Position numbers and translations under genes: made by a program. 64,000 nucleotides of DNA, from the NCBI GenBank assembly GCA_046233135.1, contig JBJXHN010000007.1, positions 248,001-312,000 of the forward strand, in the 5' to 3' direction. The DNA is from JBJXHN01 sp046233135. Its GTDB lineage: Bacteria; Pseudomonadota; Alphaproteobacteria; Rhodospirillales; Rhodospirillaceae. The notes beneath the pieces were generated by a model, which saw nothing but the letters and a program-made list of their open reading frames with translations, ran no database searches and was not told the origin of the DNA. Shown piece by piece: positions 16,111 to 25,329 of this stretch; position 1 is the first letter of the stretch, and every line of letters starts with the position of its first letter.

Positions 16111-17553
16111 GTGAGTATTGTGGACGTGTCAGATGAACTAGTATTCCTCGAAGAGGAGGACGACCCGGCATCTGCCGAGAGCCCGGTGTTGCCCCCTTGG
16201 AAAGTGCTGATCGTTGATGACGAGGTCGAGGTTCATACGGTCACCCGTATGGTTCTTGATGATTTCGTCTATTGCGGTCGCAAGATCCATTTCCTTTCGG
16301 CCTACTCGGGGGGCGAAGCCCAAGGGGTTTTGTCGGCCAATCCCGATGTGGCCGTGGTCCTGCTTGATGTGGTGATGGAAACGGATGATGCCGGCCTGCG
16401 GCTGGTGCGCTTCATCCGCGAGGAATTGGGCAATACGGATGTGCGCATCATCATGCGCACCGGTCAGCCCGGCCAGGCGCCGGAGCGTGATATCGTCGCC
16501 CGCTACGACATCAATGATTACAAGGCCAAGACCGAACTGACCGAGCCCAAACTGTGGACCACCATGCTCGGCGCCTTGCGGGCCTACGAGCATATTTCCG
16601 CGTTGCGGGCCAGTGAACAGGCACTGAACGAGGCCAGGGCGACCCTGGAGGCCCGGGTGGCGGAGCGGACAAAGGCGCTGCAAACTTCGGAAATGCGGTT
16701 GCGGTCGATCCTTGACGCGTCGGTATTCCCGATCCTGGTGGTGGACGGCAGCGGCACCCGTGCCCTGTTCCTGAATGACCGGGCGGCCGAAATGTTCGGC
16801 GCGTCGGTGGGCGAGGTCTATCGCAACGGCCTGCCCCATATCTGGGTTTCCTCCGGCGATCGGCGGCGGGTGCTGCGTCTGGCGCGGGAACGCGGACGGG
16901 TGCTGGATCACGAAGCCCAGCTGCGCGGACAGGAAGGCGAACCGTTCTGGGCGCTGATCTCGGCCATCACCATGGATTACGAAGGCGAGCTGGCGGTGCT
17001 GCTGTCCTTCAACGACATCTCCGCGCGCAAGCGCATGGAAGAGGAGTTGAAGCGTCTGGCCCTGACCGACAGCCTGACCGGGGCGGGCAACCGCCGCCAC
17101 ATGCAGGATCGCGGCGCGGACGAAATCGCCAGGGCGCGGCGCCATGATCGTGCCCTGTCGGTGCTGATGCTCGATATCGATCATTTCAAGCAGGTCAACG
17201 ACACCTTCGGCCATGCGGTGGGGGATGATGTGCTGCGCCGTCTGGCTCAGACTTGCACGGGGCAGTTGCGGGATGTGGATGTGTTCTGCCGCTTCGGCGG
17301 AGAGGAATTCGCCGTGCTGATGCCCGATACGGACCTGGAGCGGGCCATCGCGGCGGCGGAACGGCTGCGTCATGCGGTGGGCACCCTGGTCTTCCAGCCG
17401 CCGGAGACGAATGAAACCCTGTCCGTCACCATCAGTCTGGGGGCCGCGAGCCTGACGGACGATGACGTGACCATCGAAAGCATTCTCGACCGGGCCGACG
17501 AGGCGCTGTATCGCGCCAAGCGCGGTGGACGGAATCGGGTGGAGGCGGAATAG
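16111..17553 (+). CDS. Response regulator with PAS and GGDEF domains (diguanylate cyclase)
   Basis: The 480-residue cytosolic protein has a receiver-like domain (KVLIVDDEVEVH from residue 31, phosphorylatable Asp in VVLLDVVMETDD), a coiled linker, a PAS domain (residues about 195-310, RSILDASVFPILVVDGSG), and a GGDEF domain with signature GGEEF at 396-400. The inhibitory I-site RDVD (387-390) lies exactly five residues before it, so product inhibition by cyclic-di-GMP is expected. It should make cyclic-di-GMP from two GTP in response to a phosphorelay. The GTG start at 16111 has AGGA just upstream. A chemoreceptor follows on the same strand 240 bases later, which hints at shared control of motility, but this is inference. 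Confidence 0.9.
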   Translation: MSIVDVSDELVFLEEEDDPASAESPVLPPWKVLIVDDEVEVHTVTRMVLDDFVYCGRKIHFLSAYSGGEAQGVLSANPDVAVVLLDVVMETDDAGLRLVRFIREELGNTDVRIIMRTGQPGQAPERDIVARYDINDYKAKTELTEPKLWTTMLGALRAYEHISALRASEQALNEARATLEARVAERTKALQTSEMRLRSILDASVFPILVVDGSGTRALFLNDRAAEMFGASVGEVYRNGLPHIWVSSGDRRRVLRLARERGRVLDHEAQLRGQEGEPFWALISAITMDYEGELAVLLSFNDISARKRMEEELKRLALTDSLTGAGNRRHMQDRGADEIARARRHDRALSVLMLDIDHFKQVNDTFGHAVGDDVLRRLAQTCTGQLRDVDVFCRFGGEEFAVLMPDTDLERAIAAAERLRHAVGTLVFQPPETNETLSVTISLGAASLTDDDVTIESILDRADEALYRAKRGGRNRVEAE

Positions 17554-17797
17554 CCGGACATCGTTTCGGCCCGCCTGCCCGCACCGGGCTTCGCTCGGAA
17601 AGGGCTCCCTTTTACGGATATCTGCCTGGTTTTCTGACCTTTTGGTTAGATCTGCACCGATGGAAGGCGAGGTTGTCCCTGGGAGTGTGACTCCCGGATG
17701 AAATCTGCATCGTGGACGCGTTAAGGGGCTAGGTGAGTCCGTTCGCCGCCTCCTAGAGTGCCGCCTGTTTATGGTGGCTCGAAAGGGGGCGACGGTG

Positions 17798-19345
17798 GTG
17801 AACTCGATCCGTGGCAAGTTGATTCTGGTTATTCTCGGGGTGGTGGCGCTGTTGACGGCGGTTTCCATTTCGATCTCGGTCATGCGCACCAATGCCATGG
17901 TGGAAAGCGCGCTGACGGAGCGGGCGAAGGGATTGGCCATTCTGCAGGCTTCGGCGATTTCCGGGGCGCTGTGGAACCTGAATATGGACGAAGCCAATCG
18001 CCTGACGGCGGCCCTGTCCTCCGACCCCTCTTTTGCGCGTGCCTGGGTGCTGGACGAAAACGGCAAGGAAATCGCCCGTTTCACCGGCCCGGGGACCTCC
18101 GAACAGACCGACGTCAGCCATGCCAGTGCGGCGATCATGCGCGATGGGAACGATACCCCGCTGGGGACCCTGTATCTGGACCTCAGCCATGCCATGGTGC
18201 ATCAGGCGACCGCCGATACCATTTGGTTCGGCCTGGGCAACGCCCTGATCACCATTCTGGTGGTGGGGGTTGCCGTGGTCCTGGTGGTCAACACCGTGGT
18301 CCGCCCCCTGCGGATCCTGTCCGGGACCATGGAGCGTCTGGCCGGGGACGATGTGGACGTGGAGGTGCCCTGGCAGGCACGCGGCGATGAAGTGGGGTTG
18401 ATGGCCCGCGCCGTGGCGGTGTTCAAGGTCAATGCCGTGGAAAAGAAACGCCTGGAAGCCGAAGAGGCCGCCAGTGCCGAACGCCGGCGGCGGGAGCGGC
18501 GGGAAACCATGCACGCCATCGCCCAGCGTCTGGAAGAAAGCGTGGATGCCATCGTCGCGGCCATCCGGGCGTCGTCCAAGGAAATGGCCTCCACGGCAGC
18601 CGACATGGCCGATACGGCACGATCCACAGCCACCCAGACCGGGACGGTGGCAAGCGCCGCCCAGGAAGCCTCCAGCAGCGTGCAGACCGTGGCGTCGGCC
18701 ACCGAGGAGCTGAACGCCGCGATCAACGAAATCAGCCGTCAGGTCAGCGAAAGCTCGTCCACCTCCGGCGTTGCCGTCGATGAAGCGTCACGGACCACCA
18801 CGCTGATCGACGGCCTGCGCTCCAGCGCCGAAGGCATTGGCGAGATCGTCAATCTGATCAACGACATCGCCAATCAGACCAACCTGCTGGCGCTGAATGC
18901 GACCATCGAGGCCGCACGGGCCGGTGAGGCGGGCAAGGGCTTCGCCGTGGTCGCCGGCGAAGTGAAGAATCTGGCCAACCAGACAGCCAAGGCCACCGAG
19001 GATATCGGCCAGCGCATCGGCGAAATGCAGGGCACCACCGGTGAAGTGGCCGAGGCCATGACCGGTATCCGCGAGGTGATCGAGCGGTTGCACGGCTCGT
19101 CGACCGGGATCGCGGCGGCGGTGGAAGAGCAGACGGCCACCACCGGAGAGATCAGCCGCAATGTCACGGCCGTGGCCGACGGGGCACGGATGATCAGTGA
19201 CCACATCAGCGGTGTCGCCGCGTCCACCGACCGCACCGGACAGGCGGCGAACTCCGTGGCCCAGGCGGCGGGGAAGGTCAGTACGCGCACCGAAGAGTTG
19301 CAGACCACGGTGCGCGGCCTGATCGAGGAGATCCGTGCGGCCTGA
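17798..19345 (+). CDS. Methyl-accepting chemotaxis protein
   Basis: From the GTG at 17798, which has AAAGGGGG eight bases upstream, the product is 515 residues; an ATG at 17771 without a ribosome binding site would add nine. It has a first membrane helix (LILVILGVVALLTAVSISISV), a small periplasmic sensor of about 120 residues, a second helix (NALITILVVGVAVVLVVNTVV), a HAMP domain (RPLRILSGTMERLAGDD) and a long coiled-coil signalling domain. The highly conserved hairpin tip region (IANQTNLLALNATIEAARAG and GKGFAVVAGEVKNLA) binds CheA/CheW. It ends without a CheR-tethering pentapeptide. Ligand unknown. Confidence 0.92.
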   Translation: MNSIRGKLILVILGVVALLTAVSISISVMRTNAMVESALTERAKGLAILQASAISGALWNLNMDEANRLTAALSSDPSFARAWVLDENGKEIARFTGPGTSEQTDVSHASAAIMRDGNDTPLGTLYLDLSHAMVHQATADTIWFGLGNALITILVVGVAVVLVVNTVVRPLRILSGTMERLAGDDVDVEVPWQARGDEVGLMARAVAVFKVNAVEKKRLEAEEAASAERRRRERRETMHAIAQRLEESVDAIVAAIRASSKEMASTAADMADTARSTATQTGTVASAAQEASSSVQTVASATEELNAAINEISRQVSESSSTSGVAVDEASRTTTLIDGLRSSAEGIGEIVNLINDIANQTNLLALNATIEAARAGEAGKGFAVVAGEVKNLANQTAKATEDIGQRIGEMQGTTGEVAEAMTGIREVIERLHGSSTGIAAAVEEQTATTGEISRNVTAVADGARMISDHISGVAASTDRTGQAANSVAQAAGKVSTRTEELQTTVRGLIEEIRAA

Positions 19346-19577
19346 TCGCCGCCAGGCCCCTGGCCCCGGTTTTCCGCGCTTTTCCACCGGGGCGACTGTC
19401 CTCCTTGCGTATCCGCGCAGACCCGCTTCCCGGGAGAGTTCTCCCGGGGGCGGCGGAATGTGACAATTGCGCACGATGTGCGGTTTTTGCTTGTGGTGCA
19501 GCGCACAAGGTGCGTATGATCCCTGATGTCGGCCGGTTGTGCAGAAGGGCGCGACGGCAAGGCCAAGGGAGGGCGCC

Positions 19578-20183
19578 ATGACCGCTGAAATCATCTATCC
19601 GGACATCTTTCGCAATCGGGGGAATGCCCTGACCAGCGAAGAAAGCTTTGTCGACGGGGCCGCGCAGGACCGGTTCGGTCTGGCCGATGTTCTTGGCGGC
19701 CTTGATCCGGCGGTGAGCGCGCCGATGCATCCTGTCGACCGTGACCATGAGGCCGAGGGCAGCGCGTTGGGCCGAAGCGGGGCGCCGGTGGTACCGCTGA
19801 ATCCGGTGGCCGCGCGGATGCTGTCTCGTCGGGGTGTGGCGGCCGATGCTTTCCCGGGAGCCGAAACCCTGCTGCGGGCTGCCGAACGGGCGCGGCCGGC
19901 GGTGGACGGGCTGTTCGAGCAACGGCCGGCAAATTACCGCGGAGACGGCCTGTATGAAGCGCAGCAGTCGGCCAGTTCAGCGCTGGCGGAACTGCGGGCG
20001 GCGGGGGAGCGGCTGGACGAATCCCTGCGTCAGGTGCGCGACGCCAGCCGGTCGATCCAGGATGACGAAGTCCGCATGGTCGATCAGGCCCAGCGCATGG
20101 CCGGCCTTACGGAACAACTGAGTCATCAGATGGATGACCTGTTGCGCGAAACCTCCAGCTTTGCGGCCAGCCTGCGGGACTGA
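19578..20183 (+). CDS. Cytosolic coiled-coil protein of unknown function
   Basis: The 201-residue product (MTAEIIYPDIFRNRGNALTS) has a disordered, Pro/Ala-rich first half and a helical, heptad-like second half (LAELRAAGERLDESLRQVRD, MAGLTEQLSHQMDDLLRETS). No domain is recognised. A strong site, AAGGGAGGG, precedes the ATG, which decides the start. It follows the chemoreceptor gene by 232 bases on the same strand and ends at a hairpin terminator. A role beside chemotaxis is only a guess from position. Confidence 0.65.
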   Translation: MTAEIIYPDIFRNRGNALTSEESFVDGAAQDRFGLADVLGGLDPAVSAPMHPVDRDHEAEGSALGRSGAPVVPLNPVAARMLSRRGVAADAFPGAETLLRAAERARPAVDGLFEQRPANYRGDGLYEAQQSASSALAELRAAGERLDESLRQVRDASRSIQDDEVRMVDQAQRMAGLTEQLSHQMDDLLRETSSFAASLRD

Positions 20184-20259
20184 CGACCGTTTCGGCGAAT
20201 CGGGAGGAGGCCTGGATAGGGGCCGGCCGACCAGGGGGCGAAAGGACGGAAGGGAGACG

Positions 20260-20291
20260 AGCCCTGGAGCCGGGAAACTGGCTTCAGGGCT
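20260..20291 (+). terminator. Terminator of the coiled-coil protein gene
   Basis: AGCCCTG (20260-20266) pairs with CAGGGCT (20285-20291), with an inner AGCC/GGCT pairing, followed by TTTG. It overlaps the 3' end of the convergent glycosyltransferase gene. Confidence 0.5.
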
Positions 20292-21258
20292 TTTGTTGCA
20301 TACCTACAAAGGGCTCCATGGCCTCCCACGTGAAGGGGATGGTCAGGGAATCGCCGTCCGCTGTGCGGGTGGTCAGGGGCTTGGCCTTGGCCTCAGCGGA
20401 GCTGCCGCTGTGGACCAGATGCACCACGGCGATCGGGTCGTGAGGTGGCTGCGGTTCCAGCAGGCGGCCAGTGTCCTTGTCGATCAGCGGTGGAGCCATG
20501 CCCACCAGCCAGTTGAAGCGGGCCGGGAGCAGCTGTACCTGTTCAGCAGGCAGTGTGTCCAAGGCTTCGTTGAGCGAGAGTTGCTCCAGCAGTGGAGCTA
20601 TCGCCCGGTTCTCCTTGGTGGCCGCGTCGAAGAGTTCGGCCATCGCGGCGGCCCAGGCACTCCATATTGGTGATTTGGCAGGAGCGCAAAAGCAGCCGGA
20701 GGTGATCATCTGTCCTACCGCGTGAGCCAGCGCCCGGTCCGGATCGACAAAATTCATATAGGATGCCCGCAATGCCAGCATGCCGTTGATGGCGCTCGGT
20801 CCCACTTGATGCCGATAATTGCGGTCCGTCTGGGGCACGCCGACGAAGGCCACGTCCGGCTGGCGTGCAGCGCTTACGAACTGGGGCAGAGCGTCGGGAA
20901 TGGCCAGCCAGGCGTCGGCGTCGATCCAGAAAATCAGGTCGGCGTCCACATAGCGGGGCAGATATGCGCGCGCCGTCATGGCCCGCCACCAGGGCTCCAA
21001 AGACCAATGGGCGACGATAGCCGGATCCAGATGCCACTCCGGCTCGACCACCCGCACGCCGAAGGTGGCGACCAGCTCTGCACGGGTCGCCGGCGCCAGC
21101 CCGACGTCCAGCAAGGTGATCGGGACTTCGGGGTGCCAATGGCGCAACGAAGCCAGGGGGCTGCGCATCAGGGCGGCGAAGCCCTCGTCACAGGCAGTGG
21201 CAGCGGCGACCCCGGTCAAGGGGACGCCACCGGCGGCGGCGGAATGTGGCGAGGACAT
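20284..21258 (-). CDS. Putative glycosyltransferase with GT-A/GT8-like fold
   Basis: The 324-residue protein has the layout of a metal-dependent GT-A enzyme: HPEVPITLLDVGLAPATRAE, then ARAYLPRYVDADLIFWIDAD with the DxD motif near residue 105, then SAINGMLALRASYMNF and a C-terminal NEALDTLPAEQVQLLPARFN. This order resembles GT8-like transferases, but family and substrate are uncertain. It is the last gene of an apparent metC-hisI-CobW-GT transcription unit (18 bases after the GTPase gene), though its role with those genes is not obvious. Confidence 0.6.
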   Translation of the reverse strand: MSSPHSAAAGGVPLTGVAAATACDEGFAALMRSPLASLRHWHPEVPITLLDVGLAPATRAELVATFGVRVVEPEWHLDPAIVAHWSLEPWWRAMTARAYLPRYVDADLIFWIDADAWLAIPDALPQFVSAARQPDVAFVGVPQTDRNYRHQVGPSAINGMLALRASYMNFVDPDRALAHAVGQMITSGCFCAPAKSPIWSAWAAAMAELFDAATKENRAIAPLLEQLSLNEALDTLPAEQVQLLPARFNWLVGMAPPLIDKDTGRLLEPQPPHDPIAVVHLVHSGSSAEAKAKPLTTRTADGDSLTIPFTWEAMEPFVGMQQKP

Positions 21259-21276
21259 GGGGTTTGCAGATCTCCG

Positions 21277-22518
21277 TCAGGTTACCGGGCCGGCGGCATG
21301 CTGGTCCAGCGTGGCGCGGAACAGAGTTTCCACCGTTTTCCGGTCGAGGTCACGGGCAATGAACACAAGACGGGAGCGGCGCGGTTCCCCTTCAGCCCAG
21401 CCCTGGGGCAGGGCGGCGGGCGGGTGGAACACGTGCTGAACCCCGTGCACGGCCACCGGCACGTCTTCGCCCCGGACGTCCAGGATCCCTTTGATGCGCA
21501 GCAGATCCTCGCCCTTGGAGGCGATCAGCATTTCCACCGCATCGACAAAGGCATCCCAGGGAATCGGCGTGTCGAAGGTCAGGCAAAACGAGGTCACGTG
21601 ATCATCATGGCGGTTCACGTCGTGATGGTGATGGCCGTGTTCATGATCATGATGATGGTCATGCCCATGATCATGGTGATGCCCGTGATCATGATCGTGG
21701 TCCCTGGCGTTTTCCGAATAGGCTTCCTCGCGCAGCCAATGGGCCACATCGGCGGACTTGCCGTCGGCGGAGAACAGGCCGCAGTTCAGCAGGGCATCCG
21801 GATCGATGACGCCGTGGGCGGCTTCGGCCATCGGGGCGGCGGGATTGAGGGCGCGCAGGCGGCTCTTCAGGGCGTCCAGCGCGGCCGGTTCGGCCAGATC
21901 GGCCTTGGTCAGCACCAGGCGGTCGGCCACGGCGGCCTGTTTGACGGCTTCCCGGTGGCGGTCCAGGGTGCTGGTGCCGTTGACCCCGTCCACCACGGTG
22001 ACCACGCCGTCCAGGCGGAAGCGGGCGCTGAGCATCGGGTCGGTCATCAGGGTATGGATGATCGGCGCGGGGTCGGCCAGGCCGGTGGTTTCGATGGCCA
22101 CGCGGGTGAATTCGGGCACATCGCCGCGCACCCGCTTGATGAACAGGTCACGCAGGGTGGTAACCATATCGTCGCGCACGGTGCAGCATAGGCAGCCGGC
22201 GTTCAGCAGCACCACGTTCTCGTCGACACGGCGGACCAGCAGGTGGTCCAGCCCCACGTCACCGAACTCGTTGACCACCACGGCGGTCTCGCCCATGGAC
22301 GGATGGCGCAGCAGGGCATTCAGCAGGGTGGATTTGCCCGCCCCCAGGAAGCCGGTCAGCACCGTGACCGGGGTCACGGGGCCGGGACCGGCAGCGACCG
22401 CATGGACGGTCTGGCCGGCCTGCACCGGGGCGCTGCCCGGGGCAGACCCGACACCGGTGGCGGACGAGGGGGCGGCGCCTGTGGACGGGGAGGAGGGGGC
22501 GGACTCGTTGGGGGACAT
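21277..22518 (-). CDS. CobW/G3E-family metal chaperone GTPase
   Basis: The 413-residue protein starts with a low-complexity Ala/Pro/Ser/Gly extension of about 50 residues, then the Walker A GFLGAGKST (56-64), the family's metal-binding CLCC (108-111), ETTGLADPAP, and a long His/Asp/Gly-rich region where most residues are His or Asp. A C-terminal CobW domain ends the protein. Such GTPases deliver zinc or other metals to client enzymes. HisI, encoded immediately upstream (23 bases), is itself metal-dependent, so a client relationship is possible. The His tract is encoded by short CATGAT-type repeats that are prone to slippage. Confidence 0.85.
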   Translation of the reverse strand: MSPNESAPSSPSTGAAPSSATGVGSAPGSAPVQAGQTVHAVAAGPGPVTPVTVLTGFLGAGKSTLLNALLRHPSMGETAVVVNEFGDVGLDHLLVRRVDENVVLLNAGCLCCTVRDDMVTTLRDLFIKRVRGDVPEFTRVAIETTGLADPAPIIHTLMTDPMLSARFRLDGVVTVVDGVNGTSTLDRHREAVKQAAVADRLVLTKADLAEPAALDALKSRLRALNPAAPMAEAAHGVIDPDALLNCGLFSADGKSADVAHWLREEAYSENARDHDHDHGHHHDHGHDHHHDHEHGHHHHDVNRHDDHVTSFCLTFDTPIPWDAFVDAVEMLIASKGEDLLRIKGILDVRGEDVPVAVHGVQHVFHPPAALPQGWAEGEPRRSRLVFIARDLDRKTVETLFRATLDQHAAGPVT

Positions 22519-22541
22519 GAACGAAAGCCTTTCGAGGGGGA

Positions 22542-22961
22542 TCAGGTGCTCTTCGGGCCGTACATTTCGGCGGGATCGCGCAAGGGCTTGGCGATTTCCT
22601 GCAAGGTGCCGTCAGCGGCGGCCTCCAGATAGAAGCAGTTGCGACGGCCGGTGTGGCAGGCCACGCCGGGTTGGTCGACCATCAACAGCAGGGTGTCGCC
22701 GTCACAGTCCAGGCGCACGGCCTTGACGGTCTGCACCTCGCCGCTGCTTTCGCCCTTGCGCCACAGCTTGCCCCGGGAGCGCGACCAATAGACGGCCCGC
22801 CCGGTCTCCAGGGTTTCGGCCAGGGATTCCGGGTTCATCCAGGCCATCATCAGGATCTCGCCGGTGTCGTGCTGCTGGGCGATGGCGGGGATCAGGCCGT
22901 CTTCGGTCAGGGTCAGCGCGTCCATCAGCGCGGTGCCGGGGGCGATATCCTTGGCAGCCAT
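22542..22961 (-). CDS. hisI: Phosphoribosyl-AMP cyclohydrolase
   Basis: The 139-residue enzyme opens the adenine ring of phosphoribosyl-AMP, the third step of histidine synthesis. It has MMAWMNPESLAETLETGRAV, YWSRSRGKLWRKGESSG, the metal-site Asp/Cys segment RLDCDGDTLLLMVDQPG, and ACHTGRRNCFYLE, all diagnostic of stand-alone HisI. It starts four bases after the metC stop codon with GGAGGG as ribosome binding site, so the two are translated from one mRNA. No other his gene is in the window. Confidence 0.95.
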   Translation of the reverse strand: MAAKDIAPGTALMDALTLTEDGLIPAIAQQHDTGEILMMAWMNPESLAETLETGRAVYWSRSRGKLWRKGESSGEVQTVKAVRLDCDGDTLLLMVDQPGVACHTGRRNCFYLEAAADGTLQEIAKPLRDPAEMYGPKST

Positions 22962-22965
22962 GGCC

Positions 22966-24138
22966 TCAGCCCTCCTTGTTGGACAGGCGGTCGAAACCGG
23001 CCCGCAGATCGGCGATCAGGTCATCGGGGTCTTCCAGGCCGATATGCAGGCGGATCGACGGCCCCTTGTGGCTCCAGGTGGTCGCGGTGCGCACGATGGA
23101 CCCGTGGGTCAGGGTGATCAGGCTTTCATAGCCCCCCCAGGAAAAGCCCATGGCGAACAGCTTGTAGCCTTCGACCATCGCCGCCACCCGCTCTTCGGAA
23201 GCCGGGTTCAGCAGCACGCCGAACAGCCCCGAAGCGCCGGAGAAATCGCGCTTCCACAGGGCATGGCCGGGATCTTCGGGCAGGGCGGGATAAAGCACCC
23301 GCGCCACTTCCGGCTGGTCCTGCAGCCACCGGGCCACGGTCAGGGCAGACCGCTGGTGCCGCTCCAGCCGCGCGGGCAGGCTGCGGATCCCCCGGGTGCC
23401 GAGATAGGCTTCTTCTGATCCGGTGGCATAGCCATAGCTGCTGATGGTGTCCTTGACCGTTTCATAAAGGCCCCGGTCGGTCATGCTGATGGTGCCCAGC
23501 ATGCCGTCGGAATGGCCGATCACATATTTGGTCGCGGCCTGGATGGAGATATCCACCCCCAGCGGAAACGGCTGAAGGAACAACGGTGAAGCCCAGGTGT
23601 TGTCCAGCAGGACCAGCGCCCCGCCGGCGTGGGCGGCCTTGGCGATGGCCGGCAGGTCCTGGACCTCGAACGTGCCCGATCCCGGGCTTTCGGTGAACAC
23701 CACCTTGGTGTTGGGGCGCATCAGATCGGCAATGCCGGCACCGATCAGCGGATCGTAATAGGTGGTTTCCACCCCGAAACGCTTCAGGAAGACATCGCAG
23801 AACTTGCGGGTGGGCCAGTAGACGGTGTCGACCATCAGCAGATGGTCGCCGGAGGACAGAACGGCCAGCAGCGCACCGGCCACCGCCCCCATGCCCGAAC
23901 TGGTGGCGGTGCAGTACGCGGCGCCTTCCAGGGCGGCAACCGCCTCTTCCAGGGCCTGGGTGGTGGGGGTGCCATAGCGGCCGTAGAACACGGAATCAAA
24001 CCGGTTGGCCTGCTTTTCCTTCAGGTCGGCCAGCGTCGGGAAGATCACCGTGGAGGCGCGGAAGGACGGGGTATTGACGACACCATCGAAGCGCGCGGGG
24101 TTACGGCCGGCGTGGGTGGCAAGGGTCTCTTTTTTCAT
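22966..24138 (-). CDS. metC: Cystathionine beta-lyase (Cys/Met metabolism PLP enzyme)
   Basis: The 390-residue enzyme cleaves cystathionine to homocysteine, pyruvate and ammonia. It has the fold type I features: FYGRYGTPTTQALEEAVAAL, the PLP-stacking segment DTVYWPTRKFC, VLLDNTWASPL and the Schiff-base Lys204 in AATKYVIGHSDG. The pattern matches MetC-type beta-lyases more than gamma-synthases. The start MKKETLATHAGR at 24138 is chosen over a longer frame with non-coding composition. It heads an operon with hisI, a CobW GTPase and a glycosyltransferase. Confidence 0.92.
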   Translation of the reverse strand: MKKETLATHAGRNPARFDGVVNTPSFRASTVIFPTLADLKEKQANRFDSVFYGRYGTPTTQALEEAVAALEGAAYCTATSSGMGAVAGALLAVLSSGDHLLMVDTVYWPTRKFCDVFLKRFGVETTYYDPLIGAGIADLMRPNTKVVFTESPGSGTFEVQDLPAIAKAAHAGGALVLLDNTWASPLFLQPFPLGVDISIQAATKYVIGHSDGMLGTISMTDRGLYETVKDTISSYGYATGSEEAYLGTRGIRSLPARLERHQRSALTVARWLQDQPEVARVLYPALPEDPGHALWKRDFSGASGLFGVLLNPASEERVAAMVEGYKLFAMGFSWGGYESLITLTHGSIVRTATTWSHKGPSIRLHIGLEDPDDLIADLRAGFDRLSNKEG

Positions 24139-24609
24139 CGGAAAACCGGATGTCCTGCACGAGCGGGGGGAACGGAAAATTTGAACCGCCACTCTACACC
24201 ACTTGGCCCCACGGGAAACCCCGGGCAATTGGGCCGGTCCGTCCGGCAGAGGGCCGTCGCCATGTCGGAATTTGATGTGAAAAAGACCGGGATCGGGTTT
24301 TGTTTGATTGAAATCGGCGAATATAAGGAAAAGCACGAAATTTTGTGTCGTCTTATAGCTTTCATTCTGCACGGGATCCGTGTGGATTGATTTGTTTTTC
24401 ATCGAACGAAACAAAAAATGGCAGCCCAGGCATGATTTTTTTGCATTGGATCGATGCGGGGGGTTTTATGCATGGTCTGCGGCCCCTAACTTTGCTATTG
24501 TGCACTGCAACAACGAAAGACGCCGAAGCGCGGCGCGTTCCGGGTCGTGGACCGGCTTGAGAGGAACGTCTGGCTTTTTTGGTGTTTCGATCCAAAGGAA
24601 CCGGACGAG
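24139..24609. other. Divergent intergenic region metC / small orphan gene
   Basis: The region is partly AT-rich and should hold promoters for metC (leftward) and the small gene at 24610 (rightward). I found no riboswitch that I can name. An AAAGGA site precedes the rightward gene. Confidence 0.35.
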
Positions 24610-24933
24610 ATGACAACACTACCCACATCCCACCATGCGGTGACGTTGTTCACCTTGACCATGGAAACCCGTTTCGGGCCGCATTGGGAACGCGATCTGG
24701 CTCCGGATGCCATCGCCGTGCAGGCGGACGAGGTGGCCCTGGGGTTCGGCGGCCGGGTGATCGGCCCGGAATCGACGCAGACGGGCGGACAGGTTCCCAC
24801 CCTGTGGCGTTTTCCGGACGGATCGCTGATCCGCACCGGCTTCTTCGGTCTGCGGGAGGACGAGGCCCCTGCCCAGACCACCCATCGCCCTGCGGCATCC
24901 CGGGACGAAGGCTACCGGGTGGCCGCCCAATAG
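24610..24933 (+). CDS. Small protein of unknown function
   Basis: The 107-residue product begins MTTLPTSHHAVTLFTLTMET and contains a short beta-rich core (VALGFGGRVIGPES, LWRFPDGSLIRTGFFGLRED). No family is recognised and there is no signal or membrane segment. AAAGGA lies 10 bases before the ATG, and a perfect hairpin terminator with a T-run follows the stop, so it looks like an independent monocistronic gene. Confidence 0.6.
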   Translation: MTTLPTSHHAVTLFTLTMETRFGPHWERDLAPDAIAVQADEVALGFGGRVIGPESTQTGGQVPTLWRFPDGSLIRTGFFGLREDEAPAQTTHRPAASRDEGYRVAAQ

Positions 24934-25329
24934 GGTATCGAACTGGACCTAACGAACGCTTGCCGGAAAAGGGGACGGGGCATCGCCGCCGCGTCCCCTT
25001 TTTCGTGTCCCGGGTTCGGCGACTCGTGCGAGATATTCTGGTTGTTCGAATAATCTACCAATCGGACTATTTCTGTCGGAAATGAATAAGATGTCTAAAA
25101 GAAATAATAGCCGTGATTCTTGGGTTTTTTGAGGCAACCACTCGTGTTTTTCCTTCTGAGAAGACCATAAATAATTTTCTTTGCAAAAAATAACGATCTT
25201 CACGCGTGTTTTGACGGTATCAAGTGTTGTGAGGGGCGGATTTGTGCGCGCCGGAAGTGTTCGCGTATGTCCGCGTTTCCTTCTTGTGCCCCGTTTTGTC
25301 TTCAAAAAGTCACGCCAAAGGATCGTCCG
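24934..25329. other. Intergenic region before the sulfatase gene
   Basis: After the terminator at 24967-25002 the sequence is AT-rich from about 25020 to 25210 with several A and T runs. No gene or known RNA is seen. It probably contains the sulfatase promoter; AAAGGA at 25316-25321 is the sulfatase ribosome binding site. Confidence 0.4.
24967..25002 (+). terminator. Rho-independent terminator of the small orphan gene
   Basis: AAAAGGGGACG (24967-24977) pairs perfectly with CGTCCCCTTTT (24992-25002) and the T-run continues for one more base. Classic intrinsic terminator 33 bases after the stop codon. Confidence 0.75.

Noticed and set aside
17597..17613. AAAGGG/CCCTTT stem after the diguanylate cyclase
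   Set aside because: The loop would be only two to four bases and the stem is short; too weak to list as a terminator.
21600..21710. CATGAT-type short repeats resembling a tandem repeat locus or CRISPR
   Set aside because: They encode the His/Asp-rich metal-binding loop of the CobW GTPase and have no spacer structure.
24139..24300. SAM riboswitch upstream of metC
   Set aside because: I looked for the SAM-II type core and conserved pseudoknot segments on the minus strand and found no convincing match.
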